From assembly GCF_000003605.2 (NCBI RefSeq), contig NW_003130356.1, positions 333,212-397,211 on the forward strand: DNA of 64,000 nucleotides, written 5' to 3'. Numbering within the stretch: the stretch's first letter is position 1; every line of letters starts with the position of its first letter. The notes beneath the pieces were generated by a model. The model ran no database searches. It had not been told where the DNA came from and saw only the letters and a program-made list of their open reading frames with translations. Both the position numbers and the translations under genes were made by a program. Source of the DNA: Saccoglossus kowalevskii (taxonomy: Eukaryota; Hemichordata; Enteropneusta; Harrimaniidae). Positions 48,398 through 60,081 of this stretch are shown piece after piece.

Positions 48398-50226
48398 ATA
48401 TGAAGGCTGTCTGTGGACGTGGAAATCATTTCTGAAAAAAAATGAATATGTAATGACACCAGGGGCGGATGCAGAAGGTATATATTATTCTGTTCGCTTA
48501 TTTTGCACGTCAGTCAGCGGTCAAAAACTGAAAAACTAACCCCTCTATATAATACCCCGGGTTCGATCAGCAAAATACAGTGTAAACCGAATAAAATAGT
48601 TGAACGACCGTCAGTTATGCATCTTTGCGATATGCTCTGTGTTGGGCGTCGAACTGTCCATTGTGCTGTTTGTTTTTGTTTTTGTTTTTTTTTTGTTTTT
48701 TTTGTTTTTTTTGCTACAGGCAGTTTACATTTGCGCCTGTTAATAAAATGTTTTATTTTCGTATACTCCGTAAGTAGAAAAGTTCGTTGAAAATTGCGTG
48801 TTCGCCAGAGAAGTGAAGTTCTTTCGAGTGAAACGAAATAGAACGAGAAATGAACATATATTTTACGTTTACCGCTATTGATGTTTTGGCCCACGTATTA
48901 TGCACAATGCGTACTTTAAAAGTGGCGTACAGAATGTGACAGTCCAACGTCTAGCAGGGGCGTCTAGCAGCATGACAATTTCCCAGTTGAGTCGGAAATC
49001 TAGACAGGGTAATCAACAAGCAAGCTGTTATCTATATGTAGTGTCCCTGCAAAGCGCAAACCAAATATTCGACGACTATTTCTAGATTTTATCAGCCAAG
49101 AGTACATTCCGAGTGTCCAAACACTGCTTTTTCACATATTGTTTCGCTGCGTGATTGGAGTTATTAATATCGCAATAAAAAAGGGTAGATTGTTCTCAAA
49201 ATGATAAGCGCAAACAAACATTGTTTTTTTCAATCTCCATGTTATCTCCAGGGTGAATCTGTATTCCGTCATACAAGACGTTCAGACATTCAGTATGTAC
49301 ACAATTAGGGGCGTTTTTTTAAAAGCAATGTTTGAGCATGGGTACCCATACATCAATTCGAGTGCCCCTAGACGTTTTGATCTCAAGCTGTTGATCATCA
49401 TTGCGTGAGTACTTATTGCATTTTGTTGTGCTAGGTGAACATATTGTGCGGCTCTTAATTCGAAAATAAATTGATGGCAGTGTAATTTACTAAATTTGAA
49501 GCAACAACAATCTTCTGATTTGTAATGTACTAGTCGCGTGAATCGCGCCCTCTTCGGTTATACAATCACGAACGTTTCCGGTGAGGGCGTAATATGTCAA
49601 GCCACTTTCCTCTTTATATATTAAACAAATGTCCAAAATATCAAATTAGCTGAACGCCGCCGACAACAACAATCTGTTGACTTTTGTCGAAAGAGTATCA
49701 TCTCAGAATGAATTTTACATTTGTCGATGGGTGTGGTGATTTTACAACAATGACGTCAAATAAACTTGTTCTGGTAGGCGGAAACACATATTACTGTATG
49801 CTCAATTTATTACAATTTCAATTCACAGTTCTCATTTAGAGTTTCCAACAACATCTTGATATATAATTAATAGGCTGATGGTGTGCTGTCTGCTCTCCTG
49901 AATTTCCCTGAAATTGGCGACTCAGTCTAACTACATTAATTAGTAAGGCTAAAATTAAATTGGACTTCTGTTAGAATTGCCAACTTTCTGGTCTGTGTTT
50001 TGCAATAATTAGTTTGACCGATCTTATTTAATTTGACCGACTATTTCCGCGAGTGAGATGAAGTGATCACATCTATTCTGTGATCAAATCTGTGCATATT
50101 ATATCATTTTGTAATATATTTAGTAATATCACCACGACACGCGCCGCGAAAAAATCACACACGCCGCACATACGTATAGAATCCTCAAACTCAAAACATC
50201 AACCCTGTTCTCGGAAACTGTTGGTA
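48398..50226. other. Intergenic stretch between the two paired MITEs
   Basis: One transposon-like terminus, CAGGGGCGGATGCAG, starts at 48460 without a visible partner. A T-rich tract (about 48668-48712) gives a false Lys-rich antisense frame. No gene is seen. Confidence 0.45.
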
Positions 50227-50387
50227 TTAAAGCGGGAGGGTTGTCACCTGCGCACGCGCGGGAATTGGGGCCCAAGCGACGATAACAACACACACTAAAA
50301 CGCAAAGGCTCATGGGTAGACGCTTGTTTGTAAACAATGACACGCTACGCTATGGCCATCTGACGCATGCGTAGGTGAAGACTTTAA
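50227..50387. mobile_element. TTAA-flanked MITE, AGCGGGAGGG family, copy 2 (inverted)
   Basis: TTAA at 50227-50230 and 50384-50387. The left end AGCGGGAGGGTTGTCACCT is intact, while the right end has lost about seven bases of the terminal repeat (AGGTGAAGAC next to TTTAA). The body is the reverse complement of 48245-48397. Confidence 0.88.
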
Positions 50388-50639
50388 TAATGGCCAAACA
50401 ACGCTTTCGTGGTGGGGAGAAAAAGGCTGTTCGATTACGTCAGCTGCCGCTTACAGGCACATTGGAAGTTGCCACGACGCGTCTGGTCACTGACTCTGTA
50501 TGTTTGGCGTACTTCATTTTCACCTGCTATGCCTGTCGTGGTGCGACTGGATTAGTACGCATTATATAACACAACTAACGAACGAGTAGACAAACTAGAG
50601 TGAACAACATGGCGGACCTGATGACGTAGTCAGACACCT

Positions 50640-50784
50640 CAGGGGCGGATCTAGGATTCTAGAATAGGGGAGCCGATAAGATGGCCTAAGGCCAAGTTCG
50701 CGAGTGCCGATGGCGCGAAGCCCTGTTGGTTGTTAAAAATATGGGGGGCCGCGGCCCCCTCGGCCCCCATCTAAATCCGCCAAT
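50640..50784. mobile_element. Small element with CAGGGGCGGAT terminus
   Basis: The left end CAGGGGCGGATCTAGGATT and the right end CATCTAAATCCGCC are imperfect inverted copies. The GC-rich interior includes GGGGGGCCGCGGCCCCCT. The left terminus matches the lone end at 48460. It resembles hAT-type MITEs by terminus only. Confidence 0.5.
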
Positions 50785-53700
50785 GCACCTATATCACGTG
50801 CCGTTGAAACCTGCAATGGTTTATTGGTAAAAAAAAGTCGGTGTGTTGATAATGAAATACACAACTTATTTTAAATCTCTCGGCCATAATTTTATACATT
50901 CTTACCTTTATTATTGATCCCTAAAATGAACTCTGGATGATCATCAACAAAAATTATATCACGCGTTTTTTTTTTTTATTCTTGCCCAAAAAATTAATTT
51001 AACTAACCTTATTGTTGAGAAAAGATAAGGGGATTGTTTTCATTACACGGGTAGGATTAAATATCAGTGACACGATGGTACCACCTGTTACTGATCGGGA
51101 CATGCTATCTGTCCGTGCATTATTTTGCACACTGAGGCTCAACTGCTGTAGTCTACGTAATTTGTTGAATTTGGGATACCGGTACCTTGAATATGCGATT
51201 GTTTTGTTGTATCCATGACTCCGTGTGTCTGAATTAAAATTGCAGTTTTGTTGGTGTAACAGTTAATAGACTGGCCTATGATTAAACATGCCCATCGGAA
51301 TGAACACGGTGTCATAAATTCGAGTAGATTCTTGAGGTCGTCTGACTGCAATGCATAGTACTCTCACAAGTGATTCAATGTGAAACTCAGATTTATTACA
51401 AATAATTACCGCAGTCTGCATGAATCGCATTAATTACAACTAAAGCCGTTTGCATTCATGTCTGGCCGGACTGCCTTTAACCAACAACCCACTCTCCCGT
51501 CTAACACGTAGAATCCCCAATACCCCCGCTCCTAAAAGAAAAAAAACGGTCAAGTTTTCGTTGCAACTGCTGTACATGGGTTCATTACGATGTAAATTAT
51601 TTTGGTCCGATGAGCAATTGTATATTTTTTTTTTTTTGCGTTTGAAATTGTCATTCTCCAAATTTGCATATGAGAGCGAACAGCTGTGGATTAAATTCGA
51701 TCTATGCAACACTCCTCGTCTCATCTCAATTATATTCCAACGATCCATGACGACTGCGTTCGGCTTTGGTCTCATCTATGGGGTAGAATTGGTCATCACA
51801 TCCTGACAAAAGGGTAAGTTCACTTCGTACTTGACGCTGGCGATTTTAAACACCTCGAGGGATAGGGGTACAGTTTGTTGTTGAAATGTCCCTGTTATAC
51901 TGCATATTAAATATAATTAGACACATCTATGTGTCATATATATATGATAATATTATTATTAAAACAATAGCAATTCGCTAATCTGTTCAGTATATGTATG
52001 TACGCATATATACTGAAATATTTTCAATATAGTATTCGAGGGACGTGATATTGATGAAAAAAGGGCAGCATTTTAGCCTTGTTACTGCAGCACGCAAATC
52101 GCCTCTGTGTATAGGGTACATGGACTCTAGGCCAATTGAAAATGGTGCTCTTTATTACCTTAGCGTGGGTTCCACTTTTATTTCTGTTGGAATCCATGGT
52201 AATAGTACGAGGCGATCATAAGTGGTAGTTTATACCTAATATATTGGTTTTCTGTTTGATTTAATACATCATTTTTTCCAGGTATTAACATAAATTAACA
52301 ACACGCCATGCCACGAGTCAAGCTAAACCGGATGCCGGCCCGGGCAACCAATGCCCCTATGTAAATTATATGTAAATTAAAAAAACAACGATCACCGCGG
52401 TTTCCATCACTTGTAAAAAAAATAGTGATGAAAAATAATGCGTTGTCTGTATTTGTTCTGATTGTGTTTATGCGTACACATGTTCACCTGGAACGAGGGT
52501 CTTTATATTGATAAGTGGCTGTCTGGCCGACATGTAATGGTGACATCGAGTAAGGCTGCTATGACACATCTGCGGCTGTCATTGCGATCGGTATTAATTC
52601 ACAACTTACAAAAAACAAGACAAAATACAGATTATGAATTTGTACAGAGCTTCTGCCTTTCCTTTTAAGGTTGTTATTGGGTTAGCACGGGACATCTTGT
52701 CGTAAGTTTTATCTAAAACTATTGGGCTCGATAATCGACAATGAACTTCGCGCGCACATCATGTGCAGCATATAGAAAATATCTCAAACATATCTGCTTC
52801 TATTTTAAATAAATAATGATGGGTGTCCACATGAAATCAACATGTAACGTCACACCAGCCCATACACCTAATAATTGTGTAGTGTTGATATGTGTGTATT
52901 GTTATTGTTTGGGCCGCAGCATTGTGTGTACACGTATTGTAGTATACACGCGTTTTGACATCAGCTGTGCATTAGGTCGTATTGCTGTGACGAGAATGGC
53001 TATATAATTATGTTTTAACCCGTGGGTGTGGGTGCACATGTATGGTTGCGTACATTAACTGAATCACGAACATGCCTGGACCGATCACATTCAAAGTACA
53101 TCAAGTACATCATCATGACCATGCAACATATGATACATATGCACAGTCGTTTCTCGGTCTCATTCAAGATGACCGAATAGCGGACATTTTAATGTTAACA
53201 GTTCTTCAAACATTGAACGTTATAGGACCTTGATGCCAGTCATTTTGTTTTCCAGAACAGATTATAAATGGCCGACTAATGGTCATTTCAGTTGATGTGG
53301 CCATACCCACTGATACGCGCTTACCGTTCATGACCAAACCTAATAAATTCCCTAAACTTGCGAACTCACGCGACTATGTAACACAATCAGTGGTTTAAAA
53401 TAATCGCATACTGTGTAATTAAAAAATATATTTATATTAAATATAATAAATATTGAATTACCGATGAATGTACACCAGCGCATCGACAAACTAATACCTT
53501 GGACAAAAATAGAAAGCTAAAATACAATTCATAACATTTGTATATTGGAAAATAAAACTGCCTTATATCGACAGTTACGTAGTGAATTATGGAGGTCATG
53601 ACATTTTCTTTTTATTTATAAAATAAAATGGTATGTTGTAAATGCCCTGTACATGGTAAATAGTACAACCATTTATTTTCACCTATTTGCGTGTTGTTAG

Positions 53701-54608
53701 CGTACTACGTACAGGTCATGTGACCTGTCATATCAGCCTGTGCTTATTGATGTGTTACAACAATATACAGTTTATTATATATAAAAATATACACAAAAAA
53801 TACATGTGGTATTGGGCCGTTCATTACAAGTAAAAAAAACAAAAATGATTTCGAGAATAATACTTACGAAACAAAGACAATTTGTTGACAGATATGCGCA
53901 AATTGGTATTCCATCTACTGGATCTCCCATGAATCATTGCACACAATTTTGCAATTGTTGCCCATTAGTGTGCAGCATGTAGCCCTGCTAAACCTTGAAC
54001 CCTAGAATTGAATTTGTCACATTATTAAAAGTTATAATAGGACGCATATTATACTGTAATCAATGTGACAATAACGGAAGTCCTTACGCCGCTTGCGACA
54101 AATGTACAAACACTAGAAATAGAGAAAGTTATCTTTATAAAATCCATATATAACATAACATATATTGTGTGTCAAATGTATAGTTGATACACTATATATT
54201 GTTACATAAAATAAGCATTTACATATATTTAGTCTAATTCTCAGTTTTTTTAATTTTTTGCTTCAAGAGATTGCCAAACACAACTGAACATGATAACTAT
54301 TTGGTACTTAGTAAAATAGCCGTCCTATCAATTGAACAGTTAGATCCAAATTTCATGTTTGCATTGCAACCAATTTTAATTTTGATATTTAAAATATTAT
54401 AATGGAAAACCATGCACCAAGAAACCTCTATTTAGTATACGCTTAGTGTTTCTAATAGCAACCAAATACAAAGTGTCGAATGCACTGTTTGCTCATTATT
54501 ATCTCTTATATTAATACTAGTAGTCTGAGACACAGCTACGTGTCAAAGGATGTCATTTCATACTATTCATATTAATTGGATGTTTTATTATCTTGCAGTA
54601 TATGAATC
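50785..54608. other. Long intergenic stretch upstream of the third sulfotransferase
   Basis: Low-complexity AT-rich DNA. Two overlapping antiparallel frames at 51440-51806 (about 110-118 codons) lack recognisable motifs. The last bases contain a clear acceptor (TTTTATTATCTTGCAG ending near 54598) just before ATG 54609, so a 5'UTR intron probably spans part of this stretch. Confidence 0.45.
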
Positions 54609-57600
54609 ATGGGTATCCGAAGTTTTAAATCTATTAGAAGCCAGGTACTTTGGGCGCTTATCATCACTCTTTTCGTCACCGCACTTTATACAATTTCCAG
54701 CGAACGGCGTAATCTGGACCATGATTCAGTGTACAACCAATATCTCAAGGAAATCGAGCAACTAACCGATGAAAGTGGAGATCATGTGGGTGGTAACTAC
54801 AACACTGACAATTTAAATCACGTTACTGGCGAAAACATTCAGCATGTAGCATCTTCTCTTGAACAAATTGAGGAGTCAGGCCCTTATGATGACCTGAATG
54901 ACCCAATGTTTGCCAATAAATTGGGCAGTGATAATGAAATAGATGAGGGGGAATTGCAGGATATTTTGGAGATGCCAGATGATGTGGTATCGGAATTTTC
55001 ACCTGTTGAGACACAAAACTCTGCTCATGATTCTGCTTTAAATAAGTATCATGAAGACATTCTCAAATTAACACAAATGCAGAATGGTATAAATCAAGAT
55101 GCCGTTAAGGATGCATCTTCTTTAGATGTGCAAAATGTATCCCCTGGGATGAACAAACCACCAGCCCCCGGACTACTGCAGTCTTTGCCTTTCGGTGGTC
55201 CGCATCCATTGTCTTTAGATCAAGTGGAGCCAATACACTTAGCAGCGAAGCAACCATTGTTTGTGAACAATGAGGAAAAAAGTGCTAACGACATTGGGGA
55301 AGATGAATTACAAAACATGCTAGATTTACAACCTGAGCAATCGACATCACATAATAAAGAGGATGCCTTAGAGCAATACCACGAGGAGATAATGAAGTTG
55401 ACCAATGCAGCGCAGAATGCTGATCTCCCTTCACTGCAACCAAATGATGGCAAATCAGAACAAATCACCAATTTTGATGACAATATTGATTTTGATCAAT
55501 TTCACACAATTCTGGACTCCGAAAATGATGATATTGATGACTATGAAAGAGATGGAATTGAGGAGCCAGAGGATAAATTACAACCTGTGCTGACTAATGA
55601 CGATGTTAATCTTAATCCAAGTTTCGAGAACAATGATGATGCAAATCAGTATCACACTGTTCTAGATTCAGTGAATGACGAGGACGAAATCATGGACACT
55701 GAAGATCTTGGTGACATTTTCGAGGCGCCATCGTTGCCAACAAATGTTGACACTATTACCGTTTCCAGACTTGACAACACAGCAAACCAATATGATTTGG
55801 GGGAGAATATGGAAAATTTAAATGAATATGGGGATCTTGAAAAAATTGTTGAAGAAGAAAAACCTCCGTCTTTGTTGGATAATAATGGTCCCATTCTGAA
55901 TCCGAGTTTTGATAATGGTGGTTTTAACCTAATGCCAAACAATGATAACAATGCTAATGCTAATCAGTACAATACATTGCTAGAGTTAGTCAATAGCGGT
56001 GCTATGAAGGAATCGCAAGCGGAAGAGGAATTTGTAGAACAACAGCAACCATTGTTTTCCACTGATAATAAACCAAACGTATATCCTAGCTTGGATAAAA
56101 ATGTTGCTGCGGATCAGTATCATTCAGTTCTATATGATGTCAACCAAATGGAAAATGCAAAAGATCTAGTAGGTATGAAAGACACATATGAAGTTCAGCC
56201 GCCATCACCTGTTTTGAGTGGTGAAGATTCTAAACTCATCCCTAGCTTCAGTAAAAACCTGTATGGCGACAGTACTGACAATATATATAACAGAGAAGAA
56301 ACTGGTGAGATAGAAACCAGAGTGAATCCGACCATCAATATTCCTACTCAAAACCAATATGATGGCAGTTTTGCAGAACCGGAAGATGAGAGACTAGAAA
56401 AGGAAGCTCAAATGTGGCAGCAGAACAATGTTGGAATGCAGCGGCCATCATCTCCATTGGGGGATAGTACACACAAGTCTGGACCGATATATGAGCACAC
56501 CAAAGAGTTGGACCAGTACCACGATACGATCATGCAATTATCAAATGACTTGAATGAAAACAATCCTGCCAATATAAATCCACCGCCTGCATCCGACTTG
56601 TTACAAGTTGACACACCCACAAATGACTTATTGAAGGACAAAGAACAACATGTTGTGGATATGTTGCTATATGGTAAAGAAGATCTAGCGACACCAACAT
56701 TTGAGACGCAGCTACAGACTCCTAGTCCAACATCCAGCAATACCTCGACTGAATCCAAATCAATGAATTCAATTTACAGTGAACTTGAAGAACAATACCA
56801 TTTACATGAAAAGATGCATCATCAAGGATTACGTGTGTTAGTATTAGGGAGAATGTCAGGGGGAGCTACATCCATGACGTCTTTTATCAACACCCAACTA
56901 CAAGACTACTTCTATGTATACGAACCTGGTCATTTTCTTCTTAGATATAATACGCGAGACAGTCTCCTACTTCAACGTGACGATAGTGAATATCTTGACA
57001 GTATCCAAGATGGTATTATGAGTATACTGCATGGCGTATTTCGTTGTAACTTTGAACGCCAGCCAGATATCATTAAAGCCTTCAATGAGAGTGGTTCTAT
57101 TTACAGAGGGAAGTCACGTTTGGGCCGACAAATGCCACATCCAATCACTGAAGCTACATTAACACAAACTTGTAAATCGAAACGTCATGTTATTTCAAAA
57201 GTTATCAGAATAAATAACATCTCAACATTCATTCCACTGATAAGAGCAGACGATGTCAAAGTAGTGTTTGTAGCTCGTGACCCTAGAGGCATGGCGTGTT
57301 CACGGCACAGACGTTATATTCGCACACCGAGCACATATAACGAAGAGGATGGCATGTACCACTTACATCCTAGATTGGAGGAGAACATTAAAGAGCACTG
57401 TAATTGGCTGGAAACAAATTACAAAGCAATTAACAGCGGTCCTTTTTCAATGAAGGACCATTCTATACTTGTTCGATTCGAAGATATGGCCAGGTTCCCA
57501 TACGTGGTAATACCCGCTGTCACCAAATTTCTTCTTCTACCTAAAACTGGTCTGGAGCCTGAAATGGGTTACGCGCCTCACGCTGATGCAATCACCACCT

Positions 57601-57815
57601 GGAAAAAATATTTCAGTTTCCAGGAAGTGCTGCGAATTCAACGCCTGTGTCCGACACGGGTGTTTGAGATGTTTGGTTGGAAGCTGGTGCGTAACGAAAA
57701 TGAAATGAAGGATATTGGTCAGACATTTGTCACTGAAATGCCTAAGAATGGTATCCAACTGAAATACTCTATACCTAGGTGCGTGACTACGTTGTATGGT
57801 GAAACATGCTATTAA
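54609..57815 (+). CDS. Carbohydrate sulfotransferase with a roughly 700-residue acidic repeat stem, 1068 aa
   Basis: Type II anchor at about residues 13-30 (VLWALIITLFVTALYTI). Residues about 40-735 are an Asn/Asp/Glu/Gln-rich, Cys-poor stem with repeated QYH-type boxes (aromatic residue near 42, 147, 257, 298, 348, 454, 504, 637, 730) in two flavours: YHEEIMKLT-like and YHTVLDSVN-like. Several are preceded by NPSF boxes. The catalytic domain runs about 741-1045: LGRMSGGATSMTSF in the 5'-phosphosulfate position, YFYVYEPGH, KRHVISKVIRI, VARDPRGMACSR (3'-phosphate site, about 887-898) and CPTRVFEMFGWKLVR. Family members are usually about 350-480 aa, so the stem is exceptional. A 23-residue tail with two Cys follows. 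AATAAA is at 57828-57833. Coding is intronless, with a 5'UTR acceptor just upstream. Golgi location and sugar 6-O-sulfation are inferred from the family. Confidence 0.92.
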   Translation: MGIRSFKSIRSQVLWALIITLFVTALYTISSERRNLDHDSVYNQYLKEIEQLTDESGDHVGGNYNTDNLNHVTGENIQHVASSLEQIEESGPYDDLNDPMFANKLGSDNEIDEGELQDILEMPDDVVSEFSPVETQNSAHDSALNKYHEDILKLTQMQNGINQDAVKDASSLDVQNVSPGMNKPPAPGLLQSLPFGGPHPLSLDQVEPIHLAAKQPLFVNNEEKSANDIGEDELQNMLDLQPEQSTSHNKEDALEQYHEEIMKLTNAAQNADLPSLQPNDGKSEQITNFDDNIDFDQFHTILDSENDDIDDYERDGIEEPEDKLQPVLTNDDVNLNPSFENNDDANQYHTVLDSVNDEDEIMDTEDLGDIFEAPSLPTNVDTITVSRLDNTANQYDLGENMENLNEYGDLEKIVEEEKPPSLLDNNGPILNPSFDNGGFNLMPNNDNNANANQYNTLLELVNSGAMKESQAEEEFVEQQQPLFSTDNKPNVYPSLDKNVAADQYHSVLYDVNQMENAKDLVGMKDTYEVQPPSPVLSGEDSKLIPSFSKNLYGDSTDNIYNREETGEIETRVNPTINIPTQNQYDGSFAEPEDERLEKEAQMWQQNNVGMQRPSSPLGDSTHKSGPIYEHTKELDQYHDTIMQLSNDLNENNPANINPPPASDLLQVDTPTNDLLKDKEQHVVDMLLYGKEDLATPTFETQLQTPSPTSSNTSTESKSMNSIYSELEEQYHLHEKMHHQGLRVLVLGRMSGGATSMTSFINTQLQDYFYVYEPGHFLLRYNTRDSLLLQRDDSEYLDSIQDGIMSILHGVFRCNFERQPDIIKAFNESGSIYRGKSRLGRQMPHPITEATLTQTCKSKRHVISKVIRINNISTFIPLIRADDVKVVFVARDPRGMACSRHRRYIRTPSTYNEEDGMYHLHPRLEENIKEHCNWLETNYKAINSGPFSMKDHSILVRFEDMARFPYVVIPAVTKFLLLPKTGLEPEMGYAPHADAITTWKKYFSFQEVLRIQRLCPTRVFEMFGWKLVRNENEMKDIGQTFVTEMPKNGIQLKYSIPRCVTTLYGETCY

Positions 57816-57833
57816 TTTATTCCATAGAATAAA

Positions 57834-58633
57834 ATGCCCAAAGTCAGTATCTGATTCTACTAGAATAGGCTCATAAATAGTGACATTCATTCATACAACT
57901 GTCCAAGACTGTGTTGAACTTTAGACGCAAACGACGTTGTCGTACAAACATCGGTTGTAAAATCTAGTACTAGTAATCGCAGTAACTTTCAGATAATTTA
58001 ATTGGAACAAAATCAGCTGCAGAAATTTGAATAAGATTTACATTATTTAAAAATAATACATAGCTGATGTAATATAACTAGTGCCAGTAAATAGTAGGCC
58101 ACAATACCTTTGAGGGAAGATTACTTAGAATATTTACTAACACATCATGTCGCTATTAGAAAGTGTTTTGTAGAATACTCTACCAGTCTGGCGTCAAAGC
58201 TCTTATGTAATGTAATCATCGCCGATATTTTTCTTTTTGATTTTTTGTGGTCGATAAAGTACTACTGTTTTTGTAAGACTTGATATATTTCAAATGGCCG
58301 ACTACTAGATGTCCAATTAAAGTGGTATATTCTAATGACACTACTTACAACCATCTACGTCATTTTAGCATCTCACTGAAGCGTTCCGTCGCTAGAGGGC
58401 GCAACGTATTGTCAGGTTGTTATCCAAACTTCCAAACATTGACCATTTAACTGCTTCAATTTACCATGGTGATAATTAATGTTATTATTTTAAAAAAGGA
58501 AGACAATAATGTTGTTCTTCAACGTTATATCAACAGTGACATTTACGTAAAATTCTGATTTGTTTCTTTAATGTAACCGTGGATAATATTGAGATGTAAT
58601 CTATCCGTAGGAGACAATGATAAATTGACAAAA
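57834..58633. other. Intergenic stretch after the third sulfotransferase
   Basis: Nothing coding is seen. A GTCGCTAGAGGGCGCAACG string at 58389-58407 resembles the GAGGGCGC motif found again at 59074-59229 and at 29231-29250. Confidence 0.45.
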
Positions 58634-58848
58634 TACTGTGAAATACTTTGTTTTACTGGAATTAATTTTTGCTGAAAACGTTTTTGGTGTTTTGTATGGA
58701 ATTTATTTTGACTGATTTTTGCCGAGTTGAAAGTAAAATGTAGGAAAAAGGGTAAATTCGCTGGATTTTATTTCCACTGAATCATTTATTCAGCGAATAC
58801 GTGTATAGCGAAAATTAATTCCAAGCGAAAATAAAGTATTTTACAGTA
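58634..58848. mobile_element. MITE with long TIRs (TACTGT(A/G)AAATACTTT family), copy 2
   Basis: About 215 bp, the sister of 34887-35092 in the same orientation. The left end is TACTGTGAAATACTTTGTTT and the right end AATAAAGTATTTTACAGTA. The shared interior includes GGAATTAATTTTTGCTG and TTCCAAGCGAAAATAAAG. Confidence 0.9.
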
Positions 58849-59073
58849 AACAAATACACACGTTTGCTCTATCCCTTTATCCTTATATATCATTCATGAA
58901 AAATAAACACCACGACGTAATTTAACTTTTGTGTTGTGTACGTCTTTATAACGTTTGCGATTATTTCTATAGAAAAAAACTCGTTTGTCTGCATCTTATC
59001 TCTAATGATGTACAATTTCGTTTATAATCATATAAAAACATCAATAGCTTCTTCGTGATCACATCATTCTTAT

Positions 59074-59229
59074 AAATTGCGCCCTCTGGTGTCAAAATGG
59101 CGTATACAGGTGAACGCAATATCGTTCATTGATGAAAGGCGACAGATTAAAATGAAATGTACTCTTCGATTGGCCTTCATTTCACGTATTGATGTCATAG
59201 AAGCGTTTCGTCACTGGAGGGCGCAATTT
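59074..59229. mobile_element. Small TIR element with AAATTGCGCCCTC ends
   Basis: AAATTGCGCCCTC at 59074-59086 is the reverse complement of GAGGGCGCAATTT at 59217-59229. The interior is AT-rich. A frame running through it to 59283 is not regarded as a gene. Confidence 0.6.
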
Positions 59230-60081
59230 GTAGAAAAGGCGTATAGTGTACATTTTACAGTTCATGAACTACTAGTTATATGAACAAGGCCTCGAACACA
59301 TGATACACATAACGCATATAATTGAACTTTGGTGAACTCTTTCTCACGAGTCAATTAAGGAGTCGTCCAGACTGTCGATGTACGTATTTGGTATGCGTTA
59401 TGTTCACTTTGGTTATGGTTATGCAAATTAGCTCATTGTACAATTTCCAAGTGGCCGTTTGGTGTGTGTGCATCACAGAATAAATGTGTATCATCTCAAT
59501 CTACTTGCATGAACGAAAGAAAATAGTTCATTGTTGTTTTTGTGTTTGTTTTTTTAATTCTGCATACAGTTGTTACAATAATCGTGCAGCACGCGTTCCA
59601 TCATCTTGTAAACAAAAAGTTCATTTCATGATACGCATTGTTTACGTCATATGGGACCCATGCCGAGAAAAAAGTGTAAATATTTATAAATATTACATAT
59701 AAACATACTATTGATATCGGGCTCTCCTTTTTTCATCTAAGATGACAGCGGAGCTGTTTATATAGGTGATTATCCGTCGTCGTCCGTCCGTCAACAATTT
59801 CATTTTCGACATCTTGAAAACTACCAGCTCAATTGCTTTGATAAATGGTATGTAGGTACCTTTGGTGGACTTCTTTCAGATATGTTCATTTCATGGCGAT
59901 ATCTTCAATTCTCTAATTTCATTTTTTTCTTGAACACTATCAACTCGATTGCTTTGATATTTGAGGTGTACATTATTTTTGAGAACAATTTGTATTCGAC
60001 TAGGTATAGCCAGTCTTAAAGGGGGCAAGTCGGAGGACAAGATGGCCTGCTTGGTGATTTTTTTAAGATAACAAGTGATTT

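Noticed and set aside
48514-48894. 126-codon reverse ORF with a KKTKKTKKKQKQKQ run
   Set aside because: The Lys run is the complement of a T-rich simple sequence; no domain elsewhere in the frame.
54823-57890. Reverse-strand ORFs of up to 117 codons over the third sulfotransferase
   Set aside because: They are shadows of the long + strand ORF caused by its repetitive, skewed codon use.
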